This document shows positions 43,583 through 52,017 of a stretch of DNA of 64,000 bases, one piece after another. The notes under the pieces are model-generated. The model was not told the DNA's origin. It ran no database searches and saw nothing but the letters and a program-made list of their open reading frames with translations. Source of the DNA: JBDKFK01 sp039798745. GTDB taxonomy: Bacteria; Patescibacteriota; Microgenomatia; UBA1406; GWC2-37-13. The stretch lies in NCBI GenBank assembly GCA_039798745.1, contig JBDKFK010000004.1, forward strand, positions 21,266 through 85,265, written 5' to 3'. Numbering within the stretch: position 1 is the stretch's first letter; each line of letters starts with the position of its first letter. A program made the translations under genes and the position numbers.

Positions 43583-45781
43583 ATGTTTCTATCATCATTA
43601 TTCTCGAAGTATAAGAAAAGCAAAGAATATTATTTTGGACTCTTTCTCAAAGGCGACGAAGCAGTTGGTTTGGTATTTGAGGTATCCGAAAATAATCTTA
43701 TAATTCTGGACACCGAGCGATCTTCGTATTCGAACGGATGGGAAAATATTGTAGAAGATATAGACGATCTTATCTTCAAACTCGAAAGTAAGACAAAACA
43801 ACATCTTAAGGATGTTATTTTCTTTACCTACTCTTATTTCATAGACGAAAACTCTCATGAAATAAAGCAGCCCTACAAAGATATTATTAAGTCTCTTCTC
43901 AAAAAACTTGAGCTTAAACCGCTGGGTTATATTGAGTGTTTTGAGGCAGTAGCCTCATACCTGGGAAGAAGAGATAATATACCTCTCAATGCAATCCTTA
44001 TAGAGCTTGATAAGCATAATGTAGATATCTGTATATACAAAAGCGGACGCAAAATATTTGCCAAAAATTCTTCGAGAACTAATAACCTCATAGAAGATAT
44101 GACATCAATGTTTGATGTACTGAAAGGGCAGGTGTTGCCTTCACGTATTGTGTTGTACGACGCTGCCGATCTACACGATGAGTCAACCAAGATAATTGCG
44201 CATAAATGGGACGAGGAAATTTTTGTGCAACCTCCCAGAGTGGAGGTTGTGAAAGAAGATAAACTGTATAAAGAACTAGGAGAAATTTTTGTGCAGCAGC
44301 TCTTCGCTGATAGTTCGGAGAGCAACATGCAGGATGTTACCACAGAACCCGCTGAAACTATCGCTGAAGATCCTGAATCTGAACCTGAGAACACTGTTCC
44401 TGCCAGCGAAGAAGAACCAGCAGAAACTACGGTTGTAGAAACACCTCATGTCGCGGGGGGAGTGATGGGATTTGTAATCGGTAAAGATATTAGTGCTTCC
44501 AAATCTGTACAACCCAAACAGGCAGAGGTGTCGCAGGAATCATCGTTTGGTGCGGAGACAGATAGCGAGGAAGTTACAGGTATCTCACGTGCTCCCCGCA
44601 AGTCATTTATATTTCCTACTATACGTATGCCACATATACAGATGAAAGGTTTTTTCAAATACGCGTGGATTGTCGGTATTATTATGATAGTCGCTTCCCT
44701 TTTTTCTATTGAGTACTATTTCCACAAAGCACACTTAACGGTACTTCTCCCTGCAAAATCACTCTCAAAAAAGATTGATATCAATACCACCATAGGATCT
44801 ACTTCTTCCACGGGGCCAAATATATTAACGGGCACATATACCGCATCGGTAGATGACAGTTCATCAACTACCGGCAAAAGAGATTTGGGAGAGAAAGCGC
44901 GAGGTGATGTAATGCTTCATAATTTTAGCGACTCTGACAAACTTATATCAAAAGGAACAGTGCTGGTAACAGAAGGGAAAAGTTTTGTGCTTGATCAGGA
45001 TGTTAAAATTGCTTCAGCCAGCGAAAGTATTGTTGACGGTGGTCTGGTAAAACAGCCGGGTAAATCTAAAGGTACCGTGCTTGCCTCCACACTTGGTCCT
45101 GAAGGAAATATAGCAAAAAGTAAAAGGTTTGCTATCGGAGATTTGCCATCATCCACATATTTTGCCATTAATGAGAGCGCCTTCTCGGGCGGGACGCGTA
45201 AGTCAATAAAGACTGTTTCGCGCGATGATATAGAGGGGCTAAAAAAGAGCGCACTTGAGAAAGCAAAAAAAGAAAACGGCGAGGAGATCAAAAAGAAACT
45301 GGGGAAAAATGATGTGCTCATTGATGCGTTAACAGAAGCTGCTGTTTCTGATTCAACACTTTCAAAAGAACTCGGCGAAGAAGCTGATGAACTGACTATG
45401 CAGGCTAAGGTTGATCTGACCTACTATTATTTTGATGGCGATCAGTTAAAAAAAGAGCTGGCTGAGGACATGAAAGCCGAGGCTCCTTCTGACTTCCAGA
45501 TAGTGACAGACAAGCTAACCTTTAGTTTTGACAATGTAAAGAAAGATGAGGATGATGTCTCAATGGTCGTAAATGCTCATACGGTATCTGTCAAAGAAGT
45601 ATCTACCGAGGCAATTTTATCTAAGGTGATAGGTAAAAAGAAGTCAGATCTTGATTCGGTGTTAAGAAGCGAGAACGGAGTTTCAGGATATCATGTGGAT
45701 ATAAAATCTCCTATTGTTGTATTGGATCAATGGATGCCGTTTTTCAAAAACAATATCAAGCTTGACACATCCACCCTGTAA
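43583..45781 (+). CDS. PilM-like ATPase domain fused to baseplate-J-like extracytoplasmic domain
   Basis: 732 aa in three parts: an N-terminal ~230-residue actin-fold-like region (YYFGLFLKGDEAVGLVFEVSE, NAILIELDKHNVDICIYKSGRKIF) reminiscent of PilM/FtsA; an acidic Pro/Glu linker (~245-345); a membrane helix (~357-378, FKYAWIVGIIMIVASLFSIEYYF); and an outer part with GEKARGDVMLHNFSDSDKLISKGTVLVTEGKSFVLDQDVKIA, similar to baseplate J/gp47-annotated CPR proteins. Could couple cytoplasmic nucleotide binding to surface assembly. Role unproven. Confidence 0.6.
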   Translation: MFLSSLFSKYKKSKEYYFGLFLKGDEAVGLVFEVSENNLIILDTERSSYSNGWENIVEDIDDLIFKLESKTKQHLKDVIFFTYSYFIDENSHEIKQPYKDIIKSLLKKLELKPLGYIECFEAVASYLGRRDNIPLNAILIELDKHNVDICIYKSGRKIFAKNSSRTNNLIEDMTSMFDVLKGQVLPSRIVLYDAADLHDESTKIIAHKWDEEIFVQPPRVEVVKEDKLYKELGEIFVQQLFADSSESNMQDVTTEPAETIAEDPESEPENTVPASEEEPAETTVVETPHVAGGVMGFVIGKDISASKSVQPKQAEVSQESSFGAETDSEEVTGISRAPRKSFIFPTIRMPHIQMKGFFKYAWIVGIIMIVASLFSIEYYFHKAHLTVLLPAKSLSKKIDINTTIGSTSSTGPNILTGTYTASVDDSSSTTGKRDLGEKARGDVMLHNFSDSDKLISKGTVLVTEGKSFVLDQDVKIASASESIVDGGLVKQPGKSKGTVLASTLGPEGNIAKSKRFAIGDLPSSTYFAINESAFSGGTRKSIKTVSRDDIEGLKKSALEKAKKENGEEIKKKLGKNDVLIDALTEAAVSDSTLSKELGEEADELTMQAKVDLTYYYFDGDQLKKELAEDMKAEAPSDFQIVTDKLTFSFDNVKKDEDDVSMVVNAHTVSVKEVSTEAILSKVIGKKKSDLDSVLRSENGVSGYHVDIKSPIVVLDQWMPFFKNNIKLDTSTL

Positions 45782-45810
45782 CAAGTATATTCATATATCC
45801 ATACAGACTT

Positions 45811-46560
45811 ATGGCCCTCTATACATATTTAAAAGAACATAATACGCGTAAAAGACAGATGGTTCACATGATGTCTTATATCTCATTAATAATGGGCTCT
45901 CTTCTTCTGTTCTGGGCTTTCTATCCGATCATATCGTTTGAGGTGTACGCTCGGCTTTTTATCCAGCGGAATGTCGCCAGTCCCATACCGCATACCGAGA
46001 TTGCGACTTCGCTCAAAGCGGCCGATTCGGTGTTGGGTAATTACGACGTCTATTCGTCAAACCTGCGCGATTTTGTACAGGCAAACCTATGGTTTCCAAG
46101 CAAACCGCAGACGAAACCATCAGAAAAAATTGATGTAAAAGACTATTATATTTCGATCCCAAAGCTAAACATTTCCGCGGCGCATGTGGTAGTAGGTGGC
46201 ACGGACCTCGCGTCCAGTCTCATTCACTACATACCTACCTCATTACCGGGTGAATACGGGAATGTTTCAATCTTCGGCCATTCGACACTTCCCCAACTAT
46301 ACAATCAGAAAGACTATAAAACTATTTTTACGTACCTGCCATCGCTCGAAAAGGGTGATACAGTGATTGTGAAGATGGGCGAGCTTGAATATGAATATGA
46401 GGTGTACGATATGTTCGTGGTAAAGCCTGACCATATCTCCGTACTTGAACAAAAATACGACGCTTCTTATCTTACACTCATAACATGCGTGCCTCCGGGT
46501 ACATTCTGGAACAGACTGGTAGTGCGCTCAAAACTTAAGAATCTTCCGAGTACTCCGTAA
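45811..46560 (+). CDS. Sortase
   Basis: 249-aa transpeptidase attaching LPXTG-like proteins. N-terminal membrane helix (~22-45, YISLIMGSLLLFWAFYPIIS), then the sortase barrel with catalytic His in VSIFGHSTLP, Cys in LTLITCVPPGT and Arg in NRLVVRSKL. A substrate with LPETG is at 15147. It lies 30 nt after the preceding gene and upstream of PBP1A. Class not assignable by eye. Confidence 0.9.
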   Translation: MALYTYLKEHNTRKRQMVHMMSYISLIMGSLLLFWAFYPIISFEVYARLFIQRNVASPIPHTEIATSLKAADSVLGNYDVYSSNLRDFVQANLWFPSKPQTKPSEKIDVKDYYISIPKLNISAAHVVVGGTDLASSLIHYIPTSLPGEYGNVSIFGHSTLPQLYNQKDYKTIFTYLPSLEKGDTVIVKMGELEYEYEVYDMFVVKPDHISVLEQKYDASYLTLITCVPPGTFWNRLVVRSKLKNLPSTP

Positions 46561-46614
46561 CGAATTATCTGTATGTAACTCATACATCTGTCGAATCTGA
46601 TCAAATTAGCTTCA

Positions 46615-46643
46615 TTGATAACGATTTAAAACCATGATAAAAT
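46615..46643 (+). promoter_or_regulatory. Promoter of the PBP1A gene (TTGATA-17-TAAAAT)
   Basis: TTGATA (46615-46620), 17-nt spacer, then TAAAAT (46638-46643) with an extended TGA. The hexamer ends 6 nt before the ATG at 46650, so the mRNA is predicted leaderless. One of few sites here with both boxes. Confidence 0.55.
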
Positions 46644-46649
46644 ACGGCC

Positions 46650-49016
46650 ATGAGGTATGTAAGCAACATTAACAATATTCTTTCAAAAATGGTAAAGTGG
46701 CCATCACGGACACTTTTTTTCTTACTCTACCTATGTATACAGTTTGTTATAGCAATAGGAGAAGTTACTAAACTTCTTGCAATAATCCCCTTCAGAATTT
46801 TTACCTGGGTAGTCAGCGTAATCTATAGGTTGGAAGGAATACTCATGGTAAAGATTAAGAAAATACGTTTTTTTAAGCCTGTATTCAGTATTCGTTTACC
46901 CAAATTTCCCCGTATCAAAAAGAAAGCTGCTTCACGAAGTCTGGTACGTAAGTTTTTTTCACGGAGTATGTCCGGTTTGATCAAACTTATACGTGGAGTG
47001 GTCCGTTTTTTTGTTTTTGTGGTTCGTCTGCCTATAGTGGTTATACGAAGTATATTTCCGGAGAGAGTTCGGATTTTTCTTCTGGGTTTTATAGTGTGCC
47101 TGATTTTTTTGGCTTTTTATCAGATGTATCTTACGGTCAAAGAGTTACCTACGCCCAAGGATATCGGTAAATTAAACTACTCTCTGTCAACGCATCTGTA
47201 TGACCGCAAAGGCAAATTACTTTATGAGGTATATCGTGACGAAAATCGGACTCCCGTGAAGCTTAAGGATTTGCCCTGGTATGTTACAAAGGCCGCCATT
47301 TCGATAGAAGATAAAGATTTTTATCGTCACGGAGGCGTTTCTATATATTCAGGAATTCTGAGAGCCTTTAAGGATATGGTAGTTACACAAACACTTCAGG
47401 GAGGGTCTACTCTTACTCAACAGTTAGTGAAAAGTGCCCTTCTCACCCCTGAGCGAACGATTCAAAGGAAAGTAAAGGAAATTATATTAGCATTATGGAC
47501 AGAACAGGTTTACTCAAAAGATCAGATACTGGAAATGTATCTCAATCAGGTCCCCTACGGCGGTTCTTCCTATGGACTTGAAGAAGCATCACAAACCCAT
47601 TTCAATAAACATGCAAGAGAGCTTAGTCTCCCTGAAGCCGCTTTACTGGCCGGTTTGCCTCAGGCACCGTCTCTATACTCTCCGTTTCTCAACCCTGAAC
47701 TTGCGATAAGCCGCAGAAATGATGTGCTGGACAGAATGTATTCGTATGGCTATATAAAGAAAGATGACTATACTAAAGCACGAAAAACTGCCTTAGGGAT
47801 AACTCCTCCGAATACATTTATCAAAGCTCCTCACTTTGTATTCTATGTAAAAAGCCAGTTGGAGCAAATATATGGTCCTCACAAAGTAGAAGAGGGTGGT
47901 CTGAGAGTTTATACAACATTAGATCTTGAAGTTCAGCAACAGGCCGAGAAAATTCTTAGGGAAGAGCTCGCTAAAGTGGAGAATCTTCATATAACCAATG
48001 GCGCCATTCTGGTGACCCGTCCTGCGACAGGAGAAATACTGGCTATGGTTGGATCCAAAGATTACTTCGCGAGCCCTGACGGCGCCTTTAATGTGGTTAC
48101 AGCACTACGTCAGCCGGGGAGTTCGATAAAGCCGGTAACATACTCCCTTGCTCTTCAGAAGGGATATACCACGGCTTCTATAATTGACGATTCCCCCATT
48201 TCATATAAATCCGACAGCGGTGAGGTATACAGACCGGTAAACTACGACGGAAGGTTTCATGGAAAAGTGAGTCTGAGGATGTCTCTCGCTAATTCATACA
48301 ATATCCCTGCGGTAAAAGTACTCAATTCTCTGGGTGTTGATAAGTTTGTCGATTATGCTGAGAAGTTGGGAATCACATCATGGAACGACCGCTCAAGATA
48401 TGGCCTATCTCTTACACTGGGAGGAGTAGAAGTGCCCATGATGGATATGGCTACAGCCTACGGTGTGTTCGCTAACGCTGGTAAGAAAGTTCGTCCCACA
48501 TATATTTCATATATAGAAGACTATAAGAGTAACGCGTTATCGTTCCCTGAGCCCATGAGCACACATGTTTTGGACAGTGGTGTTGCTTATATAATGTCGG
48601 ACATCCTCTCAGATAACTTTGCTCGGCTGCTCGCGTTTGGCCCTAACTCCGCGCTCGAGATACCGGGATATAAAGTTGCCGTAAAAACCGGTACAACAGA
48701 CGAAAAGAAAGATAACTGGACCATAGGCTATACACCGCAGTATTTAGTAGCCGTCTGGGTAGGTAATAACGATAACTCTCCTATGAATCAGTATCTTGCT
48801 TCGGGTATAACCGGAGCCGCTCCGATATGGAATAGAGTAATGAGCTATATGCTCAAGCAGTATGACAAAGATCATAGCTGGTTTCAGCTTCCTGAGAATG
48901 TAGTTTCGAAAACCTGCTACTTTGGAAGAAAAGAATACTTTATACGCGGCACAGAGTCTGTCGCGCCCTGTACACGTGTTGAGAACACATCTCCAAAACC
49001 CTCTGCTTTTAACTGA
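46650..49016 (+). CDS. Bifunctional penicillin-binding protein 1A type (GT51 + transpeptidase)
   Basis: 788 aa. A long basic N-terminus with two hydrophobic stretches (~20-60 and ~150-170), then GT51: SIEDKDFYRHGGVS, GGSTLTQQLVKSALL, QRKVKEIILALWTEQVYSKDQILEMYLNQVPYGG. Transpeptidase motifs: RQPGSSIKPVTY (SxxK), SLANSYN (SxN) and KTGTTDEKKDNWTIGYT (KTGT). Polymerises and crosslinks peptidoglycan, so this organism makes a wall. Confidence 0.94.
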   Translation: MRYVSNINNILSKMVKWPSRTLFFLLYLCIQFVIAIGEVTKLLAIIPFRIFTWVVSVIYRLEGILMVKIKKIRFFKPVFSIRLPKFPRIKKKAASRSLVRKFFSRSMSGLIKLIRGVVRFFVFVVRLPIVVIRSIFPERVRIFLLGFIVCLIFLAFYQMYLTVKELPTPKDIGKLNYSLSTHLYDRKGKLLYEVYRDENRTPVKLKDLPWYVTKAAISIEDKDFYRHGGVSIYSGILRAFKDMVVTQTLQGGSTLTQQLVKSALLTPERTIQRKVKEIILALWTEQVYSKDQILEMYLNQVPYGGSSYGLEEASQTHFNKHARELSLPEAALLAGLPQAPSLYSPFLNPELAISRRNDVLDRMYSYGYIKKDDYTKARKTALGITPPNTFIKAPHFVFYVKSQLEQIYGPHKVEEGGLRVYTTLDLEVQQQAEKILREELAKVENLHITNGAILVTRPATGEILAMVGSKDYFASPDGAFNVVTALRQPGSSIKPVTYSLALQKGYTTASIIDDSPISYKSDSGEVYRPVNYDGRFHGKVSLRMSLANSYNIPAVKVLNSLGVDKFVDYAEKLGITSWNDRSRYGLSLTLGGVEVPMMDMATAYGVFANAGKKVRPTYISYIEDYKSNALSFPEPMSTHVLDSGVAYIMSDILSDNFARLLAFGPNSALEIPGYKVAVKTGTTDEKKDNWTIGYTPQYLVAVWVGNNDNSPMNQYLASGITGAAPIWNRVMSYMLKQYDKDHSWFQLPENVVSKTCYFGRKEYFIRGTESVAPCTRVENTSPKPSAFN

Positions 49017-49324
49017 TTATTTTTCTTACAAAGCACTTTCATATTTCTTACATAACTCTTATCACTGATTGAGAAAATGGTTAAATGATTGGTAATTACA
49101 ACAAAAATATAGGATTAATAACTTTGTTATCAATACCATCTTTAAACGTAGATAAAAATACTTAACTCTTATTTTTCTGATATGTAAAACTGAAGATTTG
49201 AGTTAAGAGCAACGTGCTAAAAATAACAAAGTGATAAAGAATATTACTCAACAAGTGTCCCATATTAATTGTGCTCATGCATCGTTAATAGGACAAAGCG
49301 TTCATTATAAGTTGTTCTGAAACT
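49017..49324 (+). other. Non-coding AT-rich region before the repeat-protein locus
   Basis: 308 nt with no credible ORF. TAACTCTTAT occurs at 49053-49062 and 49163-49172. CTTAACTC (49161-49168) can pair with GAGTTAAG (49200-49207), and ACTTTGTTAT near 49121-49130 is the reverse complement of ATAACAAAGT about 100 nt downstream. These look like protein-binding or RNA-structure elements controlling the repeat genes. TATAAG lies about 15 nt before the ATG at 49325. Confidence 0.35.
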
Positions 49325-50620
49325 ATGATTAAACATTATTCACGTACTCTATTAACGACAGTATTGCTCTTAACTGCAGTTGCCTACCCATTTAGTTTCT
49401 ATACTCCTGTACTTGCAAATACTGCTACTCAAAATGCTCTAAGGTCATCAATAATGCAGGGAATACAGTCAGATATAAATGCGTCAAATAATACTACAAA
49501 TATCATAAATTCAGGGGACAATACTGATATCGATACAAATGCAAACTCAAGCTCACAAACAACGGTACATAATCAAAATACAGCGCAAGTAAATCAGCAG
49601 ATTGATGCTCACGCAAATACAGGCAACAATGAAGCCAGCCGTAACATTAGCATCGGAGGTAATGCAGGGATTATTATGACAGGTAATGCTGCCGTTAACA
49701 CTCAGCAAATAGTGAATGCGAACGATAATGTTACAGCCATCTCAGGAGGAGGTACGTACGGAAGTAATAATACAGATATTGTTAATACGGGAGACGGAGT
49801 AGACGCATCAACTTCATCACAATCCAAACGCAGTACTCTGGTCAATAATGATAACACTCTCGTTGTCAACCAAACTGCAAACACATCCGCGAATACGGGG
49901 AATAATAGGGCTGATCGGAATATCAGCATAGGAGGAGTGTCAGGCGCAATCCTTACGGGTAACGCGTCTACTAACTCAAGCTTCTTACTCGCAGGCAATG
50001 GTTCAGTGGCGTTGGTGGGGGGAGTGGAGAACGGAAATGGTCCGGGCACCGGCGCTTCAATAATACTTACTAATACTGGTGATCGTGGTAGATTCGGATC
50101 ACACAGTACACATGCTAGCGCTCTTACTGTGAATAATACAAATAACGCGCAGGTATCTCAGTCCTGCGGGAGTTTATTTGGCTGCAGCGCGATTACAGGA
50201 GGAAATAGTTCAGATCGAGGAATAGCACAAGGCGGGAATGCCGGAGTAATTCAAACGTCCAATGCAGTAGTAAACGTAGTGCTCTATGCTCAAGCTAATA
50301 CCAATAGAACAGCAGTTTCCGGTACAGGTAAGGGAACATCTTCTCAGAATAATACAAATGTCATGAATACAGGAGATGATGTAAGTATTCAAACAGGATC
50401 CAATGACAGCAATACAACCCATGTAAATAACACAAATAACGCATTTATAGATCAGGCCATTAATGCTGTCGCGGATACAGGTAACAATCATGCAAATAGA
50501 AATATCAGTATAGGTGGTGACGCAGGTTTGATACGCACAGGAAATGCCGTGATAAACGCGATTACCGTAGCAGATGTAAACGGTAACGGTACCGAGATTG
50601 GGATTCCAACAGGTAACTAA
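49325..50620 (+). CDS. Secreted NTG-repeat protein 1
   Basis: 431 aa. Signal peptide (TLLTTVLLLTAVAYPFSFYTPVLA), then four ~95-residue repeats. Each repeat has NNTxIxNTGDx, a Ser/Thr-rich strand, VNNxNxAxVxQ, an A-TGNNxAxRNISIGG core, AGxIxTGNAxxN and a spacer. Almost only small and polar residues (Asn, Thr, Gly, Ser, Ala), regular spacing and few charges suggest a beta-solenoid or fibre. The third repeat has two cysteines (SCGSLFGCS). No anchor is visible. Not a named family known to me. Confidence 0.7.
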   Translation: MIKHYSRTLLTTVLLLTAVAYPFSFYTPVLANTATQNALRSSIMQGIQSDINASNNTTNIINSGDNTDIDTNANSSSQTTVHNQNTAQVNQQIDAHANTGNNEASRNISIGGNAGIIMTGNAAVNTQQIVNANDNVTAISGGGTYGSNNTDIVNTGDGVDASTSSQSKRSTLVNNDNTLVVNQTANTSANTGNNRADRNISIGGVSGAILTGNASTNSSFLLAGNGSVALVGGVENGNGPGTGASIILTNTGDRGRFGSHSTHASALTVNNTNNAQVSQSCGSLFGCSAITGGNSSDRGIAQGGNAGVIQTSNAVVNVVLYAQANTNRTAVSGTGKGTSSQNNTNVMNTGDDVSIQTGSNDSNTTHVNNTNNAFIDQAINAVADTGNNHANRNISIGGDAGLIRTGNAVINAITVADVNGNGTEIGIPTGN

Positions 50621-50678
50621 ACCGTATTTATAGCGCATTTATTATTTATTAGTTCTCGATGGAAAGGGGGTGAATAGA

Positions 50679-51893
50679 ATGAGAATACTTAAAACAAACA
50701 CGTTGGTTTCATTGCTGACCGCGGCTTCAATCGCCGTTGCTCCTGGTTTAGCTTTTGCTGACAATGGTACTGCTGTGATCAACAGCGGTGACAATGCTTC
50801 AGTTACAAGCTCGACTAACCAGACATCACATGTTGCTGTTTCCAATAGTAACACCGCGTTTACAACCCAATCAGTCAATGCCGATGCTAATTCTGGTGGA
50901 AACACTGCAAATAGTAACATTGGTTTGAATGGTGGAGGCGGGACTATCCTTACTGGAGCAGCCAATATCGGAGCGCAGATGGGAGTCAATGCAAACCACA
51001 ATGTAACGAGTGTTAGCGGTGCTACTTCACCCGCAAGCTCAAACGTAACCGATGTAGTTAATACGGGTGACAACGCCCATGTTAACACTACGGCAAACAC
51101 CTCGAATGTCGTACAGGTTGACAACTCAAATGTTGCGGCTGTCGAACAGGCATTTAAGGCGAAAGCAAACTCCGGTTTGAACGTTGCCAATAAAAATATT
51201 GGCGGTGGAACAATCGGAACTGGTGGTGCCAATATAGGCGCAACAATGGGTACAGATGTGAACCATAACACAACTTCTGTAGGAGGTTTTGGCGGTCTTT
51301 CGGGACTGTCAAATGGTCTGGTGAATGGTACAAGTATCACCAATACTGGTGATCACTCAACCGTGCATTCATCAGCAAACTCTAACTCTACTGTTGGAGT
51401 TTCCAACTACAATCATGCACTCGTTAATCAGGGTTTCTTTGGCGCTTCTAACACCGGTAAAAATGCAGCCAACTCTAATATCGGAGGCGGTTTGATTGGA
51501 ACTGGTGCAGCCAATGTCGGTGCGACAATGGGCGTTTCTGCAAACTCAAACGTCACAGGTATCGACAGCAGTTGGTCTGGTGGATTAGGTACTTTGATGT
51601 CAGGCGATAACCTGCATGATATCATAAATACCGGAGATTCACTTGACTCAAATACATCGGTGAATAATACTTCATCAGTCGGTGTATCAAACTCACAGTT
51701 TTTGGCTTCCACTCAGTATCAATGGTCGCATAGTAATAGCGGCTTAAACGATGCAGTTTCTAATATAGGAGGAACTGGAATCGGTACAAGTGTAGCCAAT
51801 GCTGGTGGTACATTCGGAATAGCAGGTAACACCAATCTTACAGGTATTGGTGGTTTCTTTGGTGATTTACTATCACTTATGGGAATGTTTTAA
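50679..51893 (+). CDS. Secreted NTG-repeat protein 2
   Basis: 404 aa from the ATG at 50679; a GGAAAGGGGG Shine-Dalgarno site lies 8 nt upstream, and an in-frame GTG at 50670 is rejected. Signal peptide (LVSLLTAASIAVAPGLAFA), then four ~95-residue repeats related to protein 1 but with their own consensus: INTGDN, VSNSNxA, NSGxNxANSNIGGG, IGTGAANIGATMGVxANxNVT. The C-terminus (FFGDLLSLMGMF) is hydrophobic. The strong ribosome site suggests high expression. Probably a structural surface or matrix protein. Confidence 0.7.
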   Translation: MRILKTNTLVSLLTAASIAVAPGLAFADNGTAVINSGDNASVTSSTNQTSHVAVSNSNTAFTTQSVNADANSGGNTANSNIGLNGGGGTILTGAANIGAQMGVNANHNVTSVSGATSPASSNVTDVVNTGDNAHVNTTANTSNVVQVDNSNVAAVEQAFKAKANSGLNVANKNIGGGTIGTGGANIGATMGTDVNHNTTSVGGFGGLSGLSNGLVNGTSITNTGDHSTVHSSANSNSTVGVSNYNHALVNQGFFGASNTGKNAANSNIGGGLIGTGAANVGATMGVSANSNVTGIDSSWSGGLGTLMSGDNLHDIINTGDSLDSNTSVNNTSSVGVSNSQFLASTQYQWSHSNSGLNDAVSNIGGTGIGTSVANAGGTFGIAGNTNLTGIGGFFGDLLSLMGMF

Positions 51894-51924
51894 CGAATTA
51901 TAGGGTTTAACATATATGTTTGCC

Positions 51925-51948
51925 GCCCCGGGGATGCATACCCGGGGC
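51925..51948 (+). terminator. GC-rich hairpin after repeat protein 2
   Basis: 8-bp GC stem (GCCCCGGG/CCCGGGGC) with an 8-nt loop; TAGGG at 51901-51905 can pair with CCCTA at 51952-51956 to extend it. No U-tract. It separates repeat genes 2 and 3. Confidence 0.5.
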
Positions 51949-51980
51949 GAGCCCTAGTAGCTAAGTTCAGAGCTTCGTGA

Positions 51981-51986
51981 TATAAT
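51981..51986 (+). promoter_or_regulatory. Extended -10 box (TGATATAAT)
   Basis: Perfect TATAAT with extended TGA, about 31 nt before the ATG at 52018; unlike most genes here this would leave a ~25-nt leader. Confidence 0.45.
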
Positions 51987-52017
51987 AATCCGCTTCATTA
52001 TGAATTGATGGAATAGC

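Noticed and set aside
49500..51880. Regular DNA repeats considered as a CRISPR array
   Set aside because: The periodicity is ~285 nt, follows the codon frame and encodes degenerate protein repeats; no identical short repeats with unique spacers.
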